Shown piece by piece: positions 17,936 through 23,643 of a DNA stretch of 23,643 nt (positions are counted from its first letter, which is position 1; every line of letters begins with the position of its first letter). The position numbers were made by a program, and so were the translations under genes. Under the pieces are notes generated by a model. It did no database searches. It was given only the letters and a program-made list of their open reading frames with translations, and had not been told where the DNA came from. Location of the stretch: contig QXWX01000103.1 of assembly GCA_009911175.1 (NCBI GenBank), forward strand, positions 1 to 23,643, given 5' to 3'. The DNA comes from Lachnospiraceae bacterium. GTDB taxonomy: Bacteria; Bacillota_A; Clostridia; Lachnospirales; Lachnospiraceae.

Positions 17936-18366
17936 TGTAATTTCCTCCAATCAATCTGAATTTTTTTTGGAAATCCAGATTGACGGGCGGAGAACGGCAT
18001 CCAATCCCAGTAACCGCCTTACTACTTGTTCTAACAAAAAACGACAAAAGAAAAACCGCAAAGGCTGTCACGCCCTCACGGTTTATAGATATAATTGTTC
18101 TTATATGTAGAGATTTGACTTCTACTTCTTGGGTAGAAAGCCCCCTTGCATTGACAAGGATTTTTTTAACAGGCTTTCCACCCATCCCCGATATGATATA
18201 TGTAAATGAAAATTGCTATTTGCAGGCAATAAAAGTCCCTCCAAACTAAAGCAGGTTTGGAAGGACTTTTATTTTTGGCATGGCAAAGCAGCCCACCAAA
18301 CGCTGTTTTTTTTATTTGGCGGGCTTCCCCTTACCTCTGGCACTATTTACAAAATGTGCTTTTGAC
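17936..18366. other. Gene-poor stretch with three hairpins
   Basis: No convincing gene. Rightward terminator-like hairpins lie at 18144-18167 (CCTTG/CAAGG, then T7) and 18231-18275 (stem of about 15 bp, AAAAGTCC...GGACTTTT, also usable leftward as the end of the ABC-F gene transcript). A third pair, GCCCACCAAAC/TTTGGCGGGC, lies at 18291-18324, close after the ABC-F stop. A leftward open reading of 85 codons (17928-18185) overlaps the sigma start and looks spurious. Confidence 0.55.
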
Positions 18367-19899
18367 CTATATTTTCTTCTCTATATTTATCACTTTCTGC
18401 GTCCACTCACGGTAAAACGCTTCTTCATGTGACACCAATAGCACTGTTCCCTCAAATTCCTCCAATGCGGTTTTCAACGATTCTTTCGCAAGCGCATCAA
18501 GGTGGTTTGTCGGCTCGTCCATGATAAGGAAATTGCACGGCTTCATCATAAGCAGGCACATTTTAACCTTTGCCTGTTCTCCTCCGCTCAAAGTCCCGAT
18601 TTCCTGCATGGCGTGTTTGCTTGAGATGCCGCAGCCTGCAAGACGCTTTCTCACGTCTTTTATCGCAAGCGACGGGTAAGCATCGGAAACAATCTGAATG
18701 GGCGTTTTTTCTATATCCGCCCATGCAAGCTCCTGCTCAAAATACCCAATCTTTACCTGCTCCGAAAAACGGAAACTCCCACTTAATGAGGGTATTTGGC
18801 TGATAAGTGTTTTTAGCAGGGTAGATTTGCCGATACCGTTAAATCCCGTCATAACAATTTTTTCTCCCCCTTTTATGGAAAAGCTGATATCTGACAAAAC
18901 AGGATAGTGGTAGCCAACATCCAGATGTTTTACTTTTAGATGCTCTGTCGTAGTTAGCGGGAGAGCCGCAAACCGAAAATGCGGCTTGATTTCTTTCTGT
19001 TCCAGAGCTTCCATTTTATCCATTCGGTCAAGCTGTTTCTGCCTACCACGAGCCATTTTTGACTTTCTCCCCGCAATATTCCTGCGGATAAATTCTTCCG
19101 TCTTTTTGATGGTTTTCTGCTGTGCGGCATACTGTCTGATATAATCCTCACGGAGCAGTGCCTTTTTTCTCGTGAACTCTGAATAAGTGCCAAAATATTT
19201 CGTGATTTTCTCGTTGTCAATATCGCATATCCTTGTGGATATTTTCTCTAAAAAGTCATAGTCATGCGATACTACCAGAAAAGCGTTTGGCAGGCTGGAA
19301 AGATATTCGGCAAGCCATGTAACATGTTCCTTGTCCAAGAAGTTTGTCGGCTCGTCCAAAAGCAAAATATCTGGCTTCTCAAGCAGTAATTTTGCCAGTA
19401 TGACCTTTGCCCTCTGCCCGCCGCTCATCTGCTCAATCGGTCTGTCTAACCCAACTGCCGTCAAGCCCAGACCTGTTGCCACCTGTTCTATCTTTGTGTC
19501 AATCAAATAAAACTCCTTACGTTCCAATTCTTCCTGATACCTTGCCGCCGTGCTTAGCTTCGCCATATCCCCATCCGCAGACTGGCAGTACAGCTCATTC
19601 ATCCTGTTTTCTATCTCATACAGCCCAGAAAATGCGGATTGCAGGAACTCCCTCATCGCCACACTTTTTTCAATTTGGGCGTACTGGTCGAGATACCCTA
19701 TTTTTGTGTTCGGCTGCCATACTATCCTGCCAGAGTCGGGGATAAGCTGCTCTGTGCAAATCTTTATGAACGTGCTTTTTCCTGCTCCGTTCTGACCGAC
19801 AATCCCGAGCTCCCCTTTGTTCAATGTAAAATCTGCATTTTTAAACAGATAATTTTCTCCAAAAGAATGTGTTAATCCCGTAACTTCTAATAAACTCAT
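18367..19899 (-). CDS. ABC-F ribosome-protection-type ATPase, about 510 aa
   Basis: Start taken at ATG 19899 (an ATG two codons earlier at 19905 is closer to AGAGG). There are two ATP-binding domains and no membrane segments. First: GIVGQNGAGKST, QMSGGQRAKV, LLLDEPTNFLD. Second: MTGFNGIGKST, GTLSGGEQAKV, LIMDEPTNHLD. Between them lies the ABC-F linker, a charged helical pair (DYIRQYAAQQKTIKKTEEFI, GRKSKMARGRQKQLDRMDKM). Such proteins bind the ribosome E site and can displace drugs such as lincosamides, pleuromutilins and streptogramins. Which drug cannot be told from sequence alone. A leader peptide and terminators upstream support drug-induced control. Confidence 0.85.
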   Translation of the reverse strand: MSLLEVTGLTHSFGENYLFKNADFTLNKGELGIVGQNGAGKSTFIKICTEQLIPDSGRIVWQPNTKIGYLDQYAQIEKSVAMREFLQSAFSGLYEIENRMNELYCQSADGDMAKLSTAARYQEELERKEFYLIDTKIEQVATGLGLTAVGLDRPIEQMSGGQRAKVILAKLLLEKPDILLLDEPTNFLDKEHVTWLAEYLSSLPNAFLVVSHDYDFLEKISTRICDIDNEKITKYFGTYSEFTRKKALLREDYIRQYAAQQKTIKKTEEFIRRNIAGRKSKMARGRQKQLDRMDKMEALEQKEIKPHFRFAALPLTTTEHLKVKHLDVGYHYPVLSDISFSIKGGEKIVMTGFNGIGKSTLLKTLISQIPSLSGSFRFSEQVKIGYFEQELAWADIEKTPIQIVSDAYPSLAIKDVRKRLAGCGISSKHAMQEIGTLSGGEQAKVKMCLLMMKPCNFLIMDEPTNHLDALAKESLKTALEEFEGTVLLVSHEEAFYREWTQKVINIEKKI

Positions 19900-19943
19900 A
19901 ATCATTGTCCTCTCTTTTTCCTGTCTGATTTTCCAAAATGGGC

Positions 19944-20069
19944 AAAAAAATAGCAGAAGTCAGATACTCTTGGTATCATGCCTTCTGCTATATCCGTTCC
20001 ATCACAAACCGCTTTTAGGAAACAGCCCATATACAACAAAAGGCTACGGACAAAACACTGTCCATAGCC
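19944..20069 (-). terminator. Two attenuator terminators ahead of the ABC-F gene
   Basis: Leftward, GGCTATGGACA/TGTCCGTAGCC with T4 lies at 20038-20069. A stronger one lies at 19944-19991: arms ATAGCAGAAG/CTTCTGCTAT, inner GATAC/GTATC, then T7. The second ends about 45 bp before the ABC-F start, so transcription must pass it to reach the gene. Confidence 0.8.
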
Positions 20070-20148
20070 TGCTGCACACAAATTTGTACGGGAAAAGAAA
20101 CAATATATGAAAAAGATATAAAATCCCTCTCATGTACTGCTGTATTTC

Positions 20149-20219
20149 CCGATGAAATCCTAACGTGTTATATTACGCTATACTCTGTACAATGTTTCAT
20201 CGGATTTGATTGTACAGAG
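20149..20219 (-). promoter_or_regulatory. Competing RNA stems in the ABC-F leader
   Basis: An 11-bp perfect stem joins CTCTGTACAAT and ATTGTACAGAG (plus 20183-20193 and 20209-20219), inside the leader peptide gene. Its loop contains CCGATGAAA, which is the exact complement of TTTCATCGG further along the RNA (plus 20149-20157). A ribosome stalled on the leader peptide would change which pairs form. Confidence 0.65.
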
Positions 20220-20266
20220 CTGATTTTCTTTTTAGGCGGAAGTTCGTTTGTAATGTAAAAGCTCAT
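20168..20266 (-). CDS. 32-aa leader peptide of the ABC-F gene
   Basis: ATG at 20266 has AAAGGAG 9 bases upstream and TAA at 20168-20170. It reads MSFYITNELPPKKKISSVQS, then NPMKHCTEYSVI. Its second half is read through the left arm and loop of the leader stem. Short leader peptides of this kind sense ribosome-stalling drugs. Confidence 0.7.
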   Translation of the reverse strand: MSFYITNELPPKKKISSVQSNPMKHCTEYSVI

Positions 20267-20298
20267 GAAACTGTTCTCCTTTAAAATTAGTGCAAATT

Positions 20299-20328
20299 AT
20301 TTTAGCATGAAAATCAGCAGTTTGTCAA
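20299..20328 (-). promoter_or_regulatory. Promoter of the ABC-F leader
   Basis: Consensus TTGACA (plus TGTCAA, 20323-20328), 18 bp, TAAAAT (plus ATTTTA, 20299-20304). It gives a transcript starting about 30 bases before the leader peptide. Confidence 0.8.
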
Positions 20329-20430
20329 ATCCTATTTTTATGAAATTTTCAGTTTTTATCTCTCATAATAGGAAATTTTATATCTTATATAAGAGGTATT
20401 GCATAATTAAATTAGATGTTACGCTTGTAT

Positions 20431-20478
20431 AAAAACAGAGCCAACAAACTATGGTTTCCCACACGTTCATTGGCTCTG
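20431..20478 (-). terminator. Terminator of the GNAT/MATE operon
   Basis: On the minus strand CAGAGCCAA and TTGGCTCTG pair (plus 20436-20444 and 20470-20478), followed by TTTTT. It lies 18 bp after the GNAT stop and separates the operon from the ABC-F promoter. Confidence 0.8.
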
Positions 20479-20495
20479 CATCTATGTGTCTGGCT

Positions 20496-20990
20496 CTATC
20501 CTATATACTTCTTTAACCGTATTCCCATTGAAAAATACGGCTCACTTAAATATTCTTCTTTGTCAATGCTGTACCCTCTTTTTTTATAAAAGGAAACCGC
20601 ATGATGGTTATTTTTAAACGCCCATATTACAATTTCTTTATACCCTTGTTCCTCCGCCTTTTGCTCGGCAAAATCCATCAGCATTTTCCCAATTCCTTTC
20701 CCTTGAAATTGGGAAGCAACATAAATACGCCAGATTTCAAATGCCCCTGCCATATCCGCATCTGCCGTATCTCCAAAAGACAACATTGCCAACACTCGCT
20801 TTTCTTCCTCCCACACATACTCTGACAGTCTGCGGGCGGCAAAATCTGTCTTTAATCGGCGTGTCCTTGCTGCACATCCATCTGAATTTAACAGCAGCGG
20901 ATTGACATATCCAGAATAAACATTTTTCCAGTTCTCATTTACAATGCCGCATATCGTATCAATGTCCTTTTCCTCTAATGGTCGTATCAT
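20496..20990 (-). CDS. GNAT-family acetyltransferase, 164 aa
   Basis: ATG at 20990 with GGAGAAAGAA directly upstream. The GNAT fold is complete: MIRPLEEKDIDTICGIVNEN, strand LAMLSFGDTADADMAGAFEI, IWRIYVASQFQGKGIGKMLM with the acetyl-CoA loop Q-x-x-G-x-G, then VIWAFKNNHHAVSFYKKRGY. The acceptor substrate is unknown. It is the last gene of a leftward operon with a regulator, an exporter and a Cys-rich protein, starting 9 bp after the KTR gene. Confidence 0.85.
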   Translation of the reverse strand: MIRPLEEKDIDTICGIVNENWKNVYSGYVNPLLLNSDGCAARTRRLKTDFAARRLSEYVWEEEKRVLAMLSFGDTADADMAGAFEIWRIYVASQFQGKGIGKMLMDFAEQKAEEQGYKEIVIWAFKNNHHAVSFYKKRGYSIDKEEYLSEPYFSMGIRLKKYIG

Positions 20991-20999
20991 TTCTTTCTC

Positions 21000-21182
21000 C
21001 TAAATATCGTTTTTCCATTCATTCCCAACCACTGTCACATGCAGATTTTTCACTTCTATCAATCTTTCCTGCCTGCATTTCGGGCAGTAGAGAGGATAAT
21101 TTATCAGAATAGTATCCTCCCTTATTCTGCTGCGGGTCTTGCTCCCGCAGACAGGGCATAATATCCATTCTGTCTGTTTCAA
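21000..21182 (-). CDS. Cysteine-rich KTR-type protein, 60 aa
   Basis: The frame starts at TTG 21182; no ATG lies in frame and the ribosome site is weak (AAAGGCAGG). The product has two knuckles: WILCPVCGSKTRSRIRED and YPLYCPKCRQERLIEVKNL. CPVC, then KTR, then CPKC matches the Cys_rich_KTR family, a small zinc-ribbon protein common in Clostridia conjugative elements next to resistance genes. Its role is not known. It sits between the MATE and GNAT genes with short gaps. Confidence 0.85.
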   Translation of the reverse strand: MKQTEWILCPVCGSKTRSRIREDTILINYPLYCPKCRQERLIEVKNLHVTVVGNEWKNDI

Positions 21183-21201
21183 TTTCTTGCCTGCCTTTCT
21201 T

Positions 21202-22541
21202 TCAAAAATAATGGTACTGTTTCCGATGCCTGCATAGCAGATATACCGTCAGCATAAGCGTGAAAAGCTCCGCAAACGGTACTGCAAGCCATACGCCCGT
21301 TACCTCTAAAAATCTCGGCAATACCAAAAGGGTCACCGTAATAAATCCAAATGTCCTCAGGAAAGATATGGTTGCCGATGCCTTTCCATTCGATAACGCC
21401 GTAAATAATGCGGATGAAAAATATTGCATCCAGAGGTCAGAAAGCTGAATGAAAAAATGACAAATCCATTCTTTGTAATCTCAAAAACATTCCTATTATC
21501 CTCCGCAAATACCTTTGCAATGCTTTCTCCGCCAAACAGGGAAAATAAAAATACAAATATGGAAATCCCCGCTATAAAGCAGAAACAAATACGGACGGTC
21601 TTTTTTAGCTGTTTTACATTCCCGCTCCCATAGTTATAGCTTACGACGGGGGCTGTTCCCATAGAAAAGCCAATATAAAGCGTTGTTAAAAGGAACTGCG
21701 AATAGATGAGTACCGTAATCGCGGCTACACCATCCTCGCCCAACAATTTCATCATTGTTACATTAAACAAAAATGTAGTTACAGCAGTCGAACACTGGCT
21801 TACCATTTCCGACGCACCATTGGAACAGCTTTTCAACAGAACAGATGCGTCCATGTTAGGCTTGCAAAAATGCAATTCACTTCTTTTCATCAGAAAAAAT
21901 ATTGTACCGATGATTGACGGTATCATATATCCGATGCCTGTCCCAATAGCAGCCCCTTTGATTCCCATTTGCAGCAAAACAATAAAAACATAATCAAAAA
22001 CAATGTTGGCAATCCCCGCCAGAACAGCAAGCACTAAGCCTAATGTCGGTTTCCCCGCCGTCACAAACAGATTCTGATACAGCACCTGCATCATGTTAAA
22101 GGCGGCGAAAATAAGCTGTACCGTCAGATAATCCCTGCAATATGGGAACAATACTTTACTTGCACCCAAACCCCAGATGATTTCATCCAAAAAGAAAAGA
22201 CCTGCCGCTGTAATCAGCAGACCGATAACCGCCCCTGCCACGACAATCAAAGTAAAATTGCTTCTGGCTTCCTCTGTGTTTCCATTCCCCATTTTCTTCG
22301 CAACAACCGCACTTCCTCCTGTCGCAAGCATCGTCCCCAGACCGACAATCAGATTGATGACGGGGCAGACGATATTGATGGACGACAGGGCATTCGTGTC
22401 TACAAACCTTGCTACGAAAATCGTGTCTACAATGGTGTATAATCCCATAAACAGCATCATTACCATGCTTGGGAAAGCAAATCGGATAAGGGATAAGGCG
22501 TTAAAGCTCTCTGCTAACGGGTTTTTCTGTGCTTCGGTCAT
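21202..22541 (-). pseudogene. MATE-family efflux gene with a one-base frameshift
   Basis: ATG at 22541 follows AAGGAGG by 10 bases and overlaps the end of the AraC-GNAT gene by 41 bp. The frame has the MATE helices: LIRFAFPSMVMMLFMGLYTI, VDTIFVARFVDTNALSSINI, GTMLATGGSAVVAKKMGNGN, and so on to FVIFSFSFLTSGCNIF. At a five-base T run (plus A's 21417-21421) it shifts. In the next frame the family's end follows (SSALFTALSNGKASATISFL ... VPFAELFTLMLTVYLL). Six bases would give one protein of about 446 residues, the usual MATE size. As read, the last helices are lost. Confidence 0.8.
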
Positions 22542-23388
22542 TCTCTGATTCCTCCTTGTTTTTCGGTGGAAGCACGAAACGCTGCGTCGGGTAGCCATAT
22601 TCCACAAGCAGTTCCCGTTCTGCAAATCCAAGACGGCGGTATTCTTCCCGCCAGCCCGTATCTGCCTTATCGCCTGCACGGTATGTCGTCAACGTAATCT
22701 CTTTCCCATAAAGCAACTCGTCTGCCAGCTTATCAAGGAACAGCTTTGTAATGCCGAGATGCCGATACTGCGGATGGACAGCCAGAAAGTCTATGCTGCC
22801 TGTGTCGGGCGAAAAACCCATCACGCCAATAGCCATATCGCCATCCCGCAATATCAGAGCCTTTTTATCCGCAATATACTGATGCAGGTTTGCAGCGTAA
22901 TCTTTCTTATCCAGACATGGGTAGCCGTCAACCGTGAGGCTTACCAGTTCCATCCAGTCATCCGCATCTTCGGGCGTGGCAAATTTTATATTGTCTTTTG
23001 TCAAATCCATTTTTACAAGCTCCTCCTTCAGATAGATTTCAAACTGTAACGGGTAAAAATTTTCCGTTTCCCGAAATTCCGCAGGGGAAGCCTTATACAT
23101 CGCCTTAAAAATATCTGTAAATGCCTGCTGGCTTTCATACCCGCTCATAAGGGCAATCTCGATAATCGGTTTTGCAGAAAACACCAGAAGTTTTGCCGCT
23201 TCTGTAAGCTGCCGCCGTTTTGCGTAGTCGTGGATAGTCAAGCCGACGGCCTTTGTAAAAATCCGATGCAGGTGGTATTTGGAATAGTGCAGCGCCGATG
23301 CCACCATATCTAAATCCATCTTTTCATGCAGATGTTCTTCGATATAGCGGATAGCCTGTGAAACAATGCGTACTGTCTGACCTTGCAT
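22501..23388 (-). CDS. AraC-type regulator fused to a GNAT domain, 295 aa
   Basis: ATG at 23388 follows GGAGG by 7 bases; earlier in-frame codons lack this. Residues 1-107 are an AraC/XylS double helix-turn-helix: AIRYIEEHLHEKMDLDMVAS, HYSKYHLHRIFTKAVGLTIH, then EIALMSGYESQQAFTDIFKA and SPAEFRE. Residues about 150-260 are a GNAT domain: LILRDGDMAIGVMGFSPDTG, DFLAVHPQYRHLGITKLFLD. AraC proteins usually carry a sensor domain here; a GNAT domain in its place may sense acetyl-CoA or modify a ligand. It is first in the operon and its end overlaps the MATE start, so it probably controls the exporter. Confidence 0.85.
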   Translation of the reverse strand: MQGQTVRIVSQAIRYIEEHLHEKMDLDMVASALHYSKYHLHRIFTKAVGLTIHDYAKRRQLTEAAKLLVFSAKPIIEIALMSGYESQQAFTDIFKAMYKASPAEFRETENFYPLQFEIYLKEELVKMDLTKDNIKFATPEDADDWMELVSLTVDGYPCLDKKDYAANLHQYIADKKALILRDGDMAIGVMGFSPDTGSIDFLAVHPQYRHLGITKLFLDKLADELLYGKEITLTTYRAGDKADTGWREEYRRLGFAERELLVEYGYPTQRFVLPPKNKEESENDRSTEKPVSREL

Positions 23389-23498
23389 TTTGCGACCTCC
23401 TTTCTTCATTCTCACCCATGCTTTATGGGCATAGAGGTACACCCTTGTGGTGTTTCCTCGTTTTCACCCTCATTTTTTTAACATTACGAAATGTCAAA

Positions 23499-23643
23499 TC
23501 AGGGGTTCAATGAGATATTGTAGCACAAGGAGTTTTCTATCTTTTCATCATTCTTGCTATGTTTTAAATCGTAAGCGATGAATAACCTGCCGGTTTTACA
23601 TATTCTAAAATCTGTGGGATAATCTTTTTGACTGACAAGTGAA
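23499..23643 (-). CDS. C-terminal end of an unidentified protein (runs off right edge)
   Basis: A leftward frame is open from the window edge to TGA at 23499-23501. It reads SLVSQKDYPTDFRICKTGRL, FIAYDLKHSKNDEKIENSLC, YNISLNP. The composition is protein-like. In this type of element the gene upstream of the cargo is often a relaxase or replication protein, but 48 residues are too few to name it. The 110 bp up to the AraC-GNAT start hold a TTGACA word (plus 23492-23497) with only a weak -10. Confidence 0.4.
   Translation of the reverse strand, partial: SLVSQKDYPTDFRICKTGRLFIAYDLKHSKNDEKIENSLCYNISLNP

Noticed and set aside
18058..18092. Small RNA or riboswitch with AAACCG/CGGTTT arms
   Set aside because: Only a six-base stem with a long open centre and no adjoining controlled gene.
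17928..18185. Leftward 85-codon frame upstream of the sigma-like gene
   Set aside because: It overlaps the sigma start and its ribosome site, has a poor start context, and no domain is recognised.

Overview
The window looks like the accessory genome of a Clostridia (Lachnospiraceae-type) bacterium. The grounds are AGGAGG-type ribosome sites with many TTG/GTG starts, a fragment of the sporulation gene cotJC, two large serine recombinases of Gram-positive type, and a cargo block typical of Clostridia conjugative transposons. Two mobile elements meet near 14.3 kb and between them cut up the cotJC gene.

Element A (1 to about 14,250). Positions 3109 down to 1 form a leftward operon of small genes. 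It includes a 49-residue one-helix membrane protein, a HUH-type rolling-circle replication/nicking protein (1312-2067) with hairpins upstream that could be its origin, an RNase H-fold protein that has lost most catalytic residues, and two unrecognised genes.

Positions 3192-7741 hold the most unusual structure: an array of 15 small genes, gene remnants and broken genes arranged as tail-to-tail pairs. The intact pairs are separated by six near-identical intergenic hubs. Each hub has a promoter TTGTAA, exactly 17 bp, then TATACT or TATAAT. Four bases later in five hubs comes a 27-nt stem-loop that would be the 5' end of the rightward mRNA. In the last hub both stem arms have changed in a compensating way. 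Two pairs lack a hub and begin with a 5'-truncated rightward gene. I do not recognise this arrangement.

To the right lie a phage-type XRE repressor with three operators spaced by whole helical turns (7763-7828), a second XRE regulator with an apparent leaderless start, small acidic and coiled-coil proteins, a membrane protein with a 7 x 30 bp repeat, a DUF4258/YgiT-zinc-finger toxin-antitoxin pair, a frameshifted Uma2 nuclease, a DinD-like gene bracketed by two 51-bp terminator repeats, and a large serine integrase (12761-14218).

Junction. Positions 14260-14364 encode 35 residues of CotJC (manganese-catalase-like spore coat protein) with no start or end. Element A lies on one side and element B on the other.

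Element B (about 14,365 to the right edge, genes leftward). It carries a large serine recombinase whose reading frame runs out of the element, a 61-residue protein, a MazF/PemK toxin, a sigma-like regulator with an early stop codon, an ABC-F ribosome-protection protein behind a leader-peptide attenuator, and an operon of an AraC-GNAT fusion regulator, a frameshifted MATE exporter, a Cys-rich KTR protein and a GNAT acetyltransferase. Three genes in the window are broken by one-base changes in A/T runs. These could be real or could be sequencing errors.
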